Numbered from the stretch's first letter, positions 17,437-25,951 are shown. The stretch: DNA of 64,000 bases from Paenibacillus phytohabitans (GCF_013141775.1 NZ_WHOB01000093.1:124001-188000), one strand, 5' to 3'. Numbers and translations: made by a program. The notes: generated from the letters alone by a model not told the origin.

Positions 17437-17511
17437 TGAAATAAAGTTCATATTCGCATTATATGAACCAAAGTTCACATTTGTCAATTACAAAAAATGA
17501 ACCAGGGTTCA
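17437..17511. promoter_or_regulatory. Three TetR-type operator palindromes
   Basis: Three 14-bp dyads of the form TGAA-N6-TTCA: TGAAATAAAGTTCA (17437-17450, arms extend to 8 bp), TGAACCAAAGTTCA (17464-17477) and TGAACCAGGGTTCA (17498-17511). The middle one lies exactly in the spacer of the MFS promoter, the first just downstream of its -10, the third between the two divergent -35 elements. The consensus TGAAC-N4-GTTCA is the presumed site of the adjacent TetR protein. Confidence 0.8.
17458..17487 (-). promoter_or_regulatory. Promoter of the MFS exporter gene
   Basis: Minus-strand TTGACA (17482-17487), 18-nt spacer, TATAAT (17458-17463): both hexamers perfect. The spacer is filled by an operator dyad, so repressor occupancy would directly block polymerase. 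Confidence 0.85.
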
Positions 17512-17518
17512 ACTTTTA

Positions 17519-17547
17519 TTGACAGCTCAAAACTGCTCCTCTAGAAT
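17519..17547 (+). promoter_or_regulatory. Promoter of the tetR gene
   Basis: TTGACA (17519-17524), 17-nt spacer, TAGAAT (17542-17547). The third operator ends 7 nt upstream of the -35. Confidence 0.8.
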
Positions 17548-17573
17548 TTGTACTATAAGGGGGACCTTAAGAC

Positions 17574-18194
17574 ATGGGTGAAATCGAGGACAAAGTGAGA
17601 ACTCCGCAGCAGGAGCGCAGTATCAGAACCAAGGAAGCCATTATCAAGGCGGCAATGAAGCTATTCTCGGACAAGGGCTTTCATCAGACCAATACCAAGG
17701 AAATCGCAGCGGCGGCCGGGGTATCCACAGGCAGCTTCTATTCCTATTTTATTGATAAAAGAGCCATATTCATCGACGTTCTCCATATGTACGGCGATGA
17801 CCTTCTGGCCAGGATTGATGCTTCAATGTCAGAGATTGATTTCGAAACGATCGGCCGCTCCGAGCTGATTCTGCATCTGATAGACACCCTTCTGCTCTCG
17901 CATAAGGCATTCATTGGATATCACAAGGATCTGAGCGTCATGTATCACAGCGATGAGGTCATCAAACAGCTGATGGATGCCCAGTATGAAACCGGCCGGC
18001 TCAGAACCCTTAAGTATTTGCAGATGGGACAGGAGGAGGAAATGAAGTTCGATGATATCGAGGCGGCTTCCGTGGTTGTGTTCGAATCGGTGAGCGCCAT
18101 CGTCGATGTCATCTCATTCTCCCCGCAGCGGATTGCCGTGGACCGGTTGAAGTCGGAGCTGGTCAATATGCTTGTCCAATATCTGTACAAGTAG
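17574..18194 (+). CDS. TetR/AcrR-family transcriptional repressor
   Basis: Dimeric repressor of 206 aa. The N-terminal helix-turn-helix (about residues 19-62) contains AAMKLFSDKGFHQTNTKEIA and GVSTGSFYSYF, classic TetR sequence; the ligand-binding C-terminal domain is helical and unclassified. It has an AAGGGGG ribosome site 10 nt from the ATG. It faces the MFS exporter across 157 bp carrying three operators and two near-consensus promoters, so it most likely represses both itself and the pump and is released by a pump substrate. Confidence 0.92.
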   Translation: MGEIEDKVRTPQQERSIRTKEAIIKAAMKLFSDKGFHQTNTKEIAAAAGVSTGSFYSYFIDKRAIFIDVLHMYGDDLLARIDASMSEIDFETIGRSELILHLIDTLLLSHKAFIGYHKDLSVMYHSDEVIKQLMDAQYETGRLRTLKYLQMGQEEEMKFDDIEAASVVVFESVSAIVDVISFSPQRIAVDRLKSELVNMLVQYLYK

Positions 18195-18626
18195 CGCCTC
18201 CGTCACTCTCGTGCTAACACATCTGGCCGCTGATTCAGCCGGCGCGAACCTGCATTGTTGTACTTTATGCAGGATTTCCGGCGATTCGGCGGGCCATATC
18301 CAGAATTGTTGTACTTTCTGCAGGATTTCCACCAGATTGACGCTTCAGCGGCACCAATTGTTGTATTTCGTGCAAGATTTCAACCAGATTGACGCTTCAG
18401 CGCTACCGATTGTTGTATTTCGTGCAAGATTTCAACCAGATCGACGCCTCAGCGGCACCGATTGTTGTATTTCGCGAAGGATTTTCGCAATTGCGGTTTG
18501 GCGGTTAGGTTGGCCGGTTTGGTGGTTTGGCCAGCTTGGCGGTTTGGCTCTCTGGCAGCCTAGCCCTACTCACCGTCACACTTTTTTTCGCAAGGGTTAG
18601 TTCCCATATTTCCCGGTACAAGCCGC
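18195..18626. repeat. Five-copy 52-bp tandem array plus G/T-rich tail
   Basis: Gene-free stretch downstream of tetR. TTGTTGTA recurs at 18255, 18306, 18358, 18410 and 18462, a period of 51-52 bp. Each unit continues TTTCGTGCAAGATTT, then CAACCAGAT and GACGCTTCAGCGG, with the last three units nearly identical. The array degrades at 18480 into a G/T-rich run (18493-18560) repeating TTGGCGGTT and TTTGG. An open frame through it is not a gene. The unit core is the same motif as the dispersed TTGTAT family. Confidence 0.85.
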
Positions 18627-18670
18627 AAAAAAAGAGCAAGCCGCCGGAAACCCCCGCAGCTAGCTCTTTT
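18627..18670 (-). terminator. Intrinsic terminator of the polysaccharide deacetylase gene
   Basis: AAAAGAGC (18630-18637) pairs with GCTCTTTT (18663-18670). On the minus strand the stem ends in a run of seven T. Confidence 0.8.
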
Positions 18671-18687
18671 GCATTCAATCCTTCTGA

Positions 18688-19827
18688 TCACCGTTTATCC
18701 TTCCAGAAATTCACCGGCTCCATATCCTTCGTAATGACCTGGAAGGTGTAGCCTTCCTTCTTAAGCGCCTCCAGCAGACGCGGCAGCACCTTGAGCGTGG
18801 CCTTCTGGTCATGCATCAGAATAACCGGATTGGTCTTGGACTGCTTCAGCTTATGGACCTGATCCATAACTGTAGTATAGATCTTGTCACTGTCTTCTTT
18901 GTACTTCCAGTCATTCGAATCCACATTCCAGTCCCAGAGATGATAGCCCTGACCCAGCACCTTATCCCGGAAAGACTTGGTGAAATACGGCTTGCTTCCG
19001 TAAGGCGGCCGGATCAGCGTTGTAGTAGCGCCAGTCAGCTTCTTGAGGACAGCATTATCGCCCGACATCTCTGCCAGTGCCGCAGCCGGAGAAGCATAGA
19101 ATTTCTCCTTGCGGTGTGTCATGCCATGAAGCCCCAGGCCGTAGTCTTCCTTCACTATCCGCTTCACCTGCGAAGGATATTTGTTCATGTTATTTCCCAG
19201 CATGAAGAAGGTTGCCTGCACCTCATACTTGCTTAAGATATCCAGCAGCTGGGAAGTCGTCGCCGACGGGCCGTCATCAAAAGTAAGATATACGGTTTGT
19301 CCCGGCTTGCCGGGTTCAGCGGATGGTTCAGGTTCCGCCGGGGCTGTCTCCGCAGGTTTCAGTTCAGCTGCATACTTGGTGACAAAGGCATCATCCGTAA
19401 GCCCCGCCGAGCCGTCCTTCACCCGGAGTAAATATTTATCCCCCGCAAAGGATATGATATACCCAAGATACCCGCTTACTTTCAGCGGAACCATAAGTTT
19501 ACCGTCCTGCAAAAAAGTGCTCACAGGCACCACTGTACCATCTTTGAGTACAGCGCCGGCATCGCCCTGCAAGGTCAGCGACCCGGAGCCGCCAGACACC
19601 AGAACTCCGTCGGTCAGGCCGGTAAGCGTCCATTTTAATTCATCGGCCAGCGCACGCAGCGGGACATAATAAGTGCCTTTTACAGACACGGCTTCTATAC
19701 CGCTCAATTTATCGTTGATCCCGAGCTTTAGTACATTAGTCTTACCTTCAGCGTTAGCAGGGATCTGTACAAGACCCGTAATCAGGAATAAAGAGAAGAA
19801 TAACAGCATTATTTTTTTAATGGGCAC
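18688..19827 (-). CDS. Secreted polysaccharide deacetylase with stalk domain
   Basis: Exported carbohydrate esterase family 4 (NodB fold) enzyme, 379 aa. Signal peptide, then a stalk domain at about 40-150 (YYVPLRALADEL is its signature), a Pro/Glu linker (EPEPSAEPGKPG), and the NodB domain from about 180. Catalytic motifs: TFDDGPSA (catalytic and metal Asp), HGMTH (metal His pair), RPPYGS, and ILMHD. Likely acts on peptidoglycan or another GlcNAc polymer in the wall. I choose GTG at 19827 because GGAG lies 9 nt upstream; TTG at 19842 and ATG at 19809 are alternatives. Confidence 0.9.
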   Translation of the reverse strand: MPIKKIMLLFFSLFLITGLVQIPANAEGKTNVLKLGINDKLSGIEAVSVKGTYYVPLRALADELKWTLTGLTDGVLVSGGSGSLTLQGDAGAVLKDGTVVPVSTFLQDGKLMVPLKVSGYLGYIISFAGDKYLLRVKDGSAGLTDDAFVTKYAAELKPAETAPAEPEPSAEPGKPGQTVYLTFDDGPSATTSQLLDILSKYEVQATFFMLGNNMNKYPSQVKRIVKEDYGLGLHGMTHRKEKFYASPAAALAEMSGDNAVLKKLTGATTTLIRPPYGSKPYFTKSFRDKVLGQGYHLWDWNVDSNDWKYKEDSDKIYTTVMDQVHKLKQSKTNPVILMHDQKATLKVLPRLLEALKKEGYTFQVITKDMEPVNFWKDKR

Positions 19828-19842
19828 AGCAGCAATCTCCAA

Positions 19843-20330
19843 TCTATGTATATTTGTCTATTACTTTATCACACATAGATATAACGTAATTTGAGAGATT
19901 GTAACCGCAAGCTAAAATATTGTTACCCTTTTTGCAATGAGAAAATGATTATCCAGCTTTTTTTCTGAAATACGACAATTCGCGTCGAATGCTGTCACAG
20001 CAAGCAATATGCGGTTAAATCACATGTTTTTGACCCGAAATAAATGTGACAAAATTAATAACAATTGTGCAATTTTGAACAAAGTTTGAACAACCTTAAA
20101 ATTAGCTTAAACTGCGCCACTACAGTGATCTTTATCATACCTTTAACTAGTTGTAACAATTTGATCACACATATTTAACTTGTTCGCCATTTTTAAGGTC
20201 TTTTTTAGCTTAATATACAAATTATGTATTTTGCATTATGGGTAAGTAGTTCTTACTATAGATACAGGTTAAGTAGTAAGCCCGTTAATGAACGGCGAAT
20301 GAAAAGTAGTATTGAAGGAAGGAGTTCTAT
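19843..20330. promoter_or_regulatory. AT-rich 490-bp regulatory region upstream of qoxABCD
   Basis: No gene is visible. It contains inverted and direct repeats such as TCACAT...ATGTGA (20022-20057), TTGAACAAAG/TTTGAACAACC and TTGTAACAATTTGATCACA. These resemble half-sites of Rex, Fnr or ResD regulators without being exact matches. The candidate start-proximal promoter is listed separately. Such length in a compact genome suggests multi-input control of the terminal oxidase. Confidence 0.4.
20231..20259 (+). promoter_or_regulatory. Weak candidate promoter of qoxABCD
   Basis: TTGCAT (20231-20236), 17-nt spacer, TACTAT (20254-20259), 70 nt before the qoxA start. Both hexamers are imperfect, as expected for an activated promoter. 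Confidence 0.3.
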
Positions 20331-21347
20331 ATGAAAAAAAAGGGACCGTTATACGCTTTGTTTCTAAGCCTGATCCTTCTCCTGCCGGGATGCAGTTCAC
20401 TCACTGTTCTGAATCCTAAGGGGCCGTCTGCAAGGACGTTATCGGACACCATCATTCTCTCCATTGTTGTAATGCTTGGTGTTCTGGCAGTTGTCTACAT
20501 CTTATATATCTTTGTACTGGTGAAATACCGGGCGAAGAAGAGTAACGAGGGTTATATTCCTGAACACGAGGAGGGCAACAAGGTACTTGAAGCGATCTGG
20601 ATTATTATCCCGATCATTATCGTCGCCTTCTTGTCAGTTGTAACCGTCAAGACAACTACCGAGGTTGAGAACGTGGCCGCGGATTACAAAGATCAGACAC
20701 CGCTGGTCATTTACGCTTCATCCTCCAACTGGAAGTGGCATTTCAGCTATCCGGAGGAAGGCATTGAAACGGTTAACTACGTGAATATGCCTGTGCATCG
20801 TGCAGTTGAATTCAGAATGTACTCATTCGGCACCATTACCAGCTTATGGATTCCACAGCTTGCCGGACAAAAGTACGCCATGAGCGACATGCTCACCACG
20901 CTTCACCTTTCTGCTGATACCGAAGGCTCTTATATCGGAAAGAATGCCAACTTCAGCGGTAAAGGCTTTGCCCACATGGAATTTGAAGCTCTTGTTATGA
21001 GCAACAAGGATTATGACGAATGGGTGAACGACGTCAAGGAAACCGCGCCAGAGCTTACAGAGGATGAATTCAAAGGCCTGCTCGCCACGGACTTCCTCGG
21101 ACGCAAAACCTATTCCTCGACCCATTTGGAGTTCAGTCCTCCCCCTGGAGACCACAGTGAACACATGAGTGGTGACGGAAGTGAGATGGATATGGACAAC
21201 GGCAGTGAAGAGCATCAGGATAACAAAGAGATCCACCCTTCTCCTGAGCCGTCCAGCGGAACCGAATTTGACAGCGAACCTGATCCGGAAGTCGAACAGC
21301 CGCTGCCAAGCTCACCCGTAGATGCCGAGACTCATGATGGCCACTAG
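20331..21347 (+). CDS. qoxA: Quinol oxidase (aa3 type) subunit II, lipoprotein
   Basis: Electron-entry subunit of the terminal quinol oxidase, 338 aa. The lipobox LLPGC places the lipid-modified Cys at residue 21; two membrane helices follow (about 39-65 and 86-108). The periplasmic cupredoxin domain has WKWHFSYPEEGIETVN but lacks the CuA cysteines: where cytochrome oxidases have CxxxC this protein reads NFSGKGFAHMEF. That is the mark of a quinol rather than a cytochrome c oxidase. The last 80 residues are an acidic, His/Pro/Ser-rich tail, longer than in B. subtilis QoxA. AAGGAAGGAG precedes the ATG. Confidence 0.95.
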   Translation: MKKKGPLYALFLSLILLLPGCSSLTVLNPKGPSARTLSDTIILSIVVMLGVLAVVYILYIFVLVKYRAKKSNEGYIPEHEEGNKVLEAIWIIIPIIIVAFLSVVTVKTTTEVENVAADYKDQTPLVIYASSSNWKWHFSYPEEGIETVNYVNMPVHRAVEFRMYSFGTITSLWIPQLAGQKYAMSDMLTTLHLSADTEGSYIGKNANFSGKGFAHMEFEALVMSNKDYDEWVNDVKETAPELTEDEFKGLLATDFLGRKTYSSTHLEFSPPPGDHSEHMSGDGSEMDMDNGSEEHQDNKEIHPSPEPSSGTEFDSEPDPEVEQPLPSSPVDAETHDGH

Positions 21348-21390
21348 CTCTGCAAGAGCTTAACGTAACACACTGAAAGGAGCCACCCTA

Positions 21391-23340
21391 ATGGATTTAG
21401 ACAAATTTAAGGTTCACGGCGAACCCTTGATATACGGAGCCATGGTCAGCATTGCACTTGCCACCATCGGGATTCTCGTCGGGCTTACCTATTTCAAGAA
21501 ATGGGGATACCTCTGGCGTGAATGGCTTACTACTGTAGATCACAAAAAAATCGGTGTCATGTATATCCTCGCGGCGCTGCTCATGCTGTTCCGCGGCGGT
21601 GTGGACGCGATGATGATGCGCCTGCAGACGGCAGCGCCGGAAATGAAATTCCTCGATGCCCAGCATTACAATGAGGTATTTACCACGCATGGCCTAATTA
21701 TGATCCTGTTCATGGCCATGCCGTTCATCATCGGTCTGATGAATGTGATCATTCCGCTGCAGATCGGTGCGCGTGATGTCGCGTTCCCGCGGCTTAACGC
21801 CGTCAGCTTCTGGCTCTTCTTCATGGGGGCCATGCTGCTGAACATTTCCTTCGTTATCGGCGGATCGCCGGATGCCGGATGGTCAGCCTACTTCCCGCTG
21901 GCGAGTCTCGAATTCAGCCCGACGGTCGGTAACAACTACTACTCTCTGGCTCTGCAGATTTCCGGTATCGGGACGCTGATTACAGGGGTCAACTTTATCG
22001 TAACGATTCTCAAGATGCGCGCACCGGGCATGAAGCTGATGAAGATGCCGATGTTCACCTGGTCCGTACTCATCACCAACGTCATTATCGTCTTCGCCTT
22101 CCCGGTACTTACTGTCGCGCTTGCGCTGATGATGTTCGACCGCCTGTTCGGCTCCCAGTTCTTCACGATGGCCAACGGCGGGATGGATATGCTCTGGGCC
22201 AATCTGTTCTGGGTATGGGGTCATCCGGAGGTCTATATCGTTATTCTGCCGGCCTTCGGTATTTATAGCGAAATTATCGCCACCTTCTCCAAAAAGAACC
22301 TGTATGGCTATACCTCAATGGTATTCAGTATGCTGATTATCTCGCTCCTGTCCTTCCTCGTATGGGCTCACCATTTCTATACGATGGGTCAAGGCGCCAT
22401 GGTCAACAGCTTCTTCTCAATTACCACGATGGCTATTGCCGTACCTACAGGGGTTAAAATATTCAACTGGCTGTTCACCCTGCGAAAAGGCAGGATTACC
22501 TTCACAACGCCAATGCTGTATACGCTCGCCTTTATTCCGATTTTCACCATCGGCGGGGTAACGGGTGTCATGCTCGCAATGGCCAGTGCCGATTACCAGT
22601 ATCACAACACGATGTTCCTGGTGGCGCATTTCCACTATGTGCTCATTCCGGGTGCCGTGTTCGCCGTCATCGCCGGGTTCCATTACTGGTTCCCTAAAGT
22701 GTTCGGCTTCCGCCTGAATGAACGGCTCGGTAAGCATTCCTTCTGGTGGATCGTGATTTCCTTCAACGTAACCTTCTTCCCGCTGTTCTTCCTGGGTCTG
22801 ATGGGAATGACACGCCGGACGTATACCTATTCCGAGGAATCAGGCTTTGGCCCGCTGAACATGCTGTCCTTCGTAGGGGCAGTCGGGCTGGCTATCGGGT
22901 TCCTGCTGCTGGTCTACAATATTTACTGGAGCACACGTTATATGCCTAGAGACACAACAAGTGATCCATGGGATGGACGGACACTCGAATGGGCTACGCA
23001 TAGCCCGATGCCGATCTACAACTTCGCAATTGTCCCTACTGTGCAGACCCGTGATGCCTTGTGGTCCGCGAAGCAGGACAATATCCCGCTCTATGATGAC
23101 AAAAAAATCACCAAGATCCATATGCCTAGCAATACCGGCAAGCCGTTCATTCTGGGCGTGATCTTCTTCATCCTGGGATTCTCCCTGGTATTCAGCTTAT
23201 GGATTCCGGCCATCCTCTCAGGTATCGGTGTCATTGTCATGCTGGCCTTCATGTCCTTCGACCGGGATCACGGCTACTATATTTCGGCTGAAGAGGTTAT
23301 CGCTACAGAAAAGAAATTGAAGCGGGGTGAGACTGTATGA
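21391..23340 (+). CDS. qoxB: Quinol oxidase subunit I
   Basis: Catalytic subunit of the heme-copper oxidase, 649 aa with about 15 membrane helices. It reduces O2 to water and pumps protons. Key residues visible: heme a ligand His in TTHGLIMI, CuB His and cross-linked Tyr in WGHPEVYIVILP, CuB His pair in WAHHFYTMG, and heme ligands in HFHYVLI. The K- and D-channel elements sit in the usual context. AAAGGAG lies upstream of the ATG. The 3' end overlaps qoxC by 4 nt (ATGA). Confidence 0.98.
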   Translation: MDLDKFKVHGEPLIYGAMVSIALATIGILVGLTYFKKWGYLWREWLTTVDHKKIGVMYILAALLMLFRGGVDAMMMRLQTAAPEMKFLDAQHYNEVFTTHGLIMILFMAMPFIIGLMNVIIPLQIGARDVAFPRLNAVSFWLFFMGAMLLNISFVIGGSPDAGWSAYFPLASLEFSPTVGNNYYSLALQISGIGTLITGVNFIVTILKMRAPGMKLMKMPMFTWSVLITNVIIVFAFPVLTVALALMMFDRLFGSQFFTMANGGMDMLWANLFWVWGHPEVYIVILPAFGIYSEIIATFSKKNLYGYTSMVFSMLIISLLSFLVWAHHFYTMGQGAMVNSFFSITTMAIAVPTGVKIFNWLFTLRKGRITFTTPMLYTLAFIPIFTIGGVTGVMLAMASADYQYHNTMFLVAHFHYVLIPGAVFAVIAGFHYWFPKVFGFRLNERLGKHSFWWIVISFNVTFFPLFFLGLMGMTRRTYTYSEESGFGPLNMLSFVGAVGLAIGFLLLVYNIYWSTRYMPRDTTSDPWDGRTLEWATHSPMPIYNFAIVPTVQTRDALWSAKQDNIPLYDDKKITKIHMPSNTGKPFILGVIFFILGFSLVFSLWIPAILSGIGVIVMLAFMSFDRDHGYYISAEEVIATEKKLKRGETV

Positions 23341-23933
23341 AAATAGATGCGTCCAAGCCGCTCGAATATTCAACGGAAGAGAACAGTAACAAGATCTTCG
23401 GCTTCTGGGTCTTTCTCGGAGCTGAAATCCCTCTCTTCGCTACATTGTTTACAGTATATTTCGTAATGGTTAACCGCTTTGCCAGCGGTCCGAGCGCCAG
23501 CGAGCTGTTCAAAATCGGCCCAGTGCTGATCGAGACCTTCCTGCTGCTGTCGAGCTCCTTCACGATCGGCCTGGCTATCCATGCCATGCGGCATGGCTAT
23601 AAGAAAGCGATGATGGTCTTCATGGCCATCACGCTGCTTATGGGTCTCGGCTTTATCGGCATTGAAATTGACGAGTTCTTCACTTACGTGCATGAGGGTG
23701 CGACCCTGCAAACCAGCGGTTTCCTCTCCAGTCTGTTCGTACTGCTCGGAACGCATGGTGCCCACGTCAGCTTCGGCTTCCTGTGGGGAGCGGGAATCAT
23801 GATTCAGCTGTGGCGCCACGGCATCACACCGGCCACCGCCAACAAGGCTTTTATCTTCTCCCTGTTCTGGCATTTCCTGGACGTTGTCTGGATCTTTATC
23901 TTCAGCTTCGTCTACCTGAAAGGACTGATGTGA
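23337..23933 (+). CDS. qoxC: Quinol oxidase subunit III
   Basis: Five-helix membrane subunit of 198 aa, normal length. The family pattern FGFWVFLGAEIPLF, GTHGAHVSFGFLW and FWHFLDVVWIFIF is intact. It does not bind metal; it stabilises subunit I and lipid-linked O2 delivery. It begins within the qoxB stop (ATGA overlap) and ends 1 nt before qoxD, so translation is coupled. Confidence 0.96.
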   Translation: MKIDASKPLEYSTEENSNKIFGFWVFLGAEIPLFATLFTVYFVMVNRFASGPSASELFKIGPVLIETFLLLSSSFTIGLAIHAMRHGYKKAMMVFMAITLLMGLGFIGIEIDEFFTYVHEGATLQTSGFLSSLFVLLGTHGAHVSFGFLWGAGIMIQLWRHGITPATANKAFIFSLFWHFLDVVWIFIFSFVYLKGLM

Positions 23934-23934
23934 C

Positions 23935-24228
23935 ATGATGAAGCAACTGTTCCCAATTCGCCATGTGATGGGTTATCTGGCCTCTCTGGTCCTTTCTGCC
24001 GCTGCGCTGATTGTCATCTACGGAGATCTCTCCTCCGGGGCCAATATGGCCGTGCTGCTGATTACAGCGCTTATCCAGGCTTCTCTGCAGCTGTTTGTAT
24101 TCATGCACATCGGGGAATCGGCCGACTCCAAGAAAGAGCTGTACATCAACATCGCCTATGCACTGTTCGTGGGTCTGGTTACCATCTTCGGAACCCTGTT
24201 CATCTTCGTGTGGGGCTGGTACTCTTAA
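23935..24228 (+). CDS. qoxD: Quinol oxidase subunit IV
   Basis: Small three-helix subunit of 97 aa (COX4/CyoD family). The segments VMGYLASLVLSAAALIVIY, AVLLITALIQASLQLFVFMHI and FVGLVTIFGTLFIFVWGW are clear. The start ATG-ATG follows the qoxC stop at once and relies on coupling; it is the last gene of qoxABCD before a strong terminator. Confidence 0.95.
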   Translation: MMKQLFPIRHVMGYLASLVLSAAALIVIYGDLSSGANMAVLLITALIQASLQLFVFMHIGESADSKKELYINIAYALFVGLVTIFGTLFIFVWGWYS

Positions 24229-24268
24229 ACTTTATGAGGGGCGGGAACGTCCCTTCTACGCAGCATAA

Positions 24269-24316
24269 TAAAAGCGGTCCGTTTCCGGTATGTTCCGGGA
24301 CGGGCCGCTTTTTTTG
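24269..24316 (+). terminator. Intrinsic terminator of qoxABCD
   Basis: Long stem AAGCGGTCCGT / ACGGGCCGCTT with an internal TTCCGG...CCGGGA pairing, followed by seven T. Confidence 0.9.
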
Positions 24317-24386
24317 GCTAGACTGTATTTTAAATATTAACTTAAAGCATTAACTAAAGGCTCAATCGTCACTACGGTGAATATTT

Positions 24387-24545
24387 GGACTTCCGGCCGC
24401 TGCCCGTCTACAGATTTCTTGATTGATACCGCTTCTTGGCGGTCGAAATCCGTAGACAGATGATGCTTCCGAAGCTAGCTTTCCTGCGGAAAGCTTTCAG
24501 GCGGACGCTACCGCTCCTACAGTTCCAAAATCCCCCTCCGATCCT
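24387..24545. repeat. Highly structured intergenic element
   Basis: No gene. Three nested dyads: GTCTACAGATTT (24406-24417) with AAATCCGTAGAC (24446-24457), ACCGC/GCGGT between them (24428-24443), and a perfect AGCTTTCC-TGC-GGAAAGCT hairpin (24477-24495). The following AGGCGGACGCTACCGCTCC resembles a repeat I recall from other Paenibacillus intergenic regions, from memory only. It could be a mobile miniature repeat or a structured RNA. Confidence 0.55.
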
Positions 24546-24597
24546 TTGCGCTTATTGTTATTATCTAGCTATCTCAGATGCTCTCAGTAAATAATCA

Positions 24598-25683
24598 CTA
24601 ATCCTTCAACTGAACCACACTACTGCTGCTCTGATCTCCGCTCCATTCGGTATAAGCCAGCTGTTTGCCCGAAGGGCTCCAGGAGGTCGTCAGGTTCCCT
24701 GTACCGTCTGCAACCTTGACAGACTTAACCGATTCCAGATCGTAGACATAAAGAGCAGTAGAGGCCGTACCGTCCCCGTCAGCGGACATGCTGTAGGCAA
24801 TCCTCCGCTGGTCCGGCGACCAGGAGATACCGCCAAGCTCCGCGCCTTCCACGATAATCTTCTGATTCCCCCCGTCTGTATCAGTGAGAAGCAGCGCTTG
24901 TGCGGAATCCTTATACTGCAGGACCAGCAGCTGATCTCCGCCCGGTGAAGGAATTACGCTGCCGACACGTTCAATTTTTAATGTGGCTTTTTCCTTGGTA
25001 TTCAGATCGAAGGTTTGCAGCGTTTCGCCGGAATTGGAGGTGTAATAAATCTTATCTTTGATTTGCCGGACAACAATCAGTCCTTCACCGCTAAGCCCCT
25101 CCACCGCAGCGATCTTACCGGAGGTATTTGCTGTAAAAGCACCGCCGCTGTATGCAGGTCCTATAACGGTGTCATCATCAGCCCACCGGGCGCTCATAGC
25201 TCCTGCAATGTCATCGCCTGTGATGCTGAAGGTCTTCTTTGACCCTAAATCCATCACATAGTAGACCGGATCTCCTAATGAGAATTCACTATACAGCAGA
25301 TGCTTGTGATCGGATGACAATACAGCGTCTCCCAGAAACACATTTTCCTGTTCCTTGATCAATTCAAATTCTTTGGTATCCAGGTGGTAGAAGTACAGGC
25401 TTTTGGGCAATGAATCCGCGAGCTCCTCCAGACTCATTTTACCTAACTTGTCGTTCTCCTTGGACACTACGACCGTATCCTCATCCATCCAGTCAGAAAT
25501 AACTATATTCTCATAATGCCTGATCTCCCCCGCCGCTACCCCAGGCCCGGCTGCTTCCCGGGTTGGTTCGGCAGATTTGACGGGTTCAGCCGTGGTATTA
25601 TTTCCGTCCTGACCTGCACTGCAGGCAATAAGTGTGCTTAATAATACCGGAACTAGGGCCAATTTGAATATTGGGGTCCTCAT
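24598..25683 (-). CDS. Lipoprotein with TolB/WD40-type beta-propeller
   Basis: Exported lipoprotein of 361 aa from the ATG at 25683. Lipobox LIAC, Cys near residue 21, then a Thr/Glu/Pro-rich spacer. The remainder is a beta-propeller: repeated blades of the type WSPDQRRIAYS, WSPSGKQLAYTEWS and SPGGDQLLVLQY, as in TolB-like proteins. No catalytic motif. AAGGAGG lies 11 nt from the ATG; the upstream in-frame extension would hide the signal sequence. The role (surface sensing or scaffold) is unknown. Confidence 0.8.
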   Translation of the reverse strand: MRTPIFKLALVPVLLSTLIACSAGQDGNNTTAEPVKSAEPTREAAGPGVAAGEIRHYENIVISDWMDEDTVVVSKENDKLGKMSLEELADSLPKSLYFYHLDTKEFELIKEQENVFLGDAVLSSDHKHLLYSEFSLGDPVYYVMDLGSKKTFSITGDDIAGAMSARWADDDTVIGPAYSGGAFTANTSGKIAAVEGLSGEGLIVVRQIKDKIYYTSNSGETLQTFDLNTKEKATLKIERVGSVIPSPGGDQLLVLQYKDSAQALLLTDTDGGNQKIIVEGAELGGISWSPDQRRIAYSMSADGDGTASTALYVYDLESVKSVKVADGTGNLTTSWSPSGKQLAYTEWSGDQSSSSVVQLKD

Positions 25684-25754
25684 CCTGTGAATCGCCTCCT
25701 TGAATTCAGGTTCACATCCTGGAATGAACATCCAATCATGGAATCAGGAATCGC

Positions 25755-25825
25755 GCTCAAGACGCCCTCCCGTTTCCTTAGCAATACCCCGGAGCTACTC
25801 TCCCGGTATCCTTAAAGACGTGAGC
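25755..25825 (-). promoter_or_regulatory. Structured leader of the lipoprotein gene
   Basis: An outer pair GCTCA (25755-25759) and TGAGC (25821-25825) encloses ATACC..GGAG-CTACT-CTCC.GGTAT (25784-25809). As RNA on the minus strand it would fold 70 nt before the lipoprotein start region. I compared it with c-di-GMP, c-di-AMP, Mn, THF and T-box cores and found no match. It is a candidate structured leader only. Confidence 0.3.
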
Positions 25826-25886
25826 AGAAAGCCGTATGTTGCAGGAAGCTGCCTGTTGTTGTAGGGCCGGATGACCTTATTCATTC

Positions 25887-25951
25887 AAAAAAAGCCTGGT
25901 TCAGCTGCAGATAACAGGAAACTCCCTGCAATCTTTAGCCGAACAAGGCTT
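25887..25951 (-). terminator. Intrinsic terminator of the chemotaxis receptor gene
   Basis: AAGCCT.GTTC.GCTG pairs with CAGC.GAAC.AGGCTT across an internal CAGGGAGTTTCCTG region. On the minus strand the stem is followed by seven T. Confidence 0.7.

Noticed and set aside
25755..25825. Known riboswitch (c-di-GMP, Mn, THF or c-di-AMP)
   Set aside because: Only a GGGAGAGTAG-like string is shared; conserved cores of those classes are absent.
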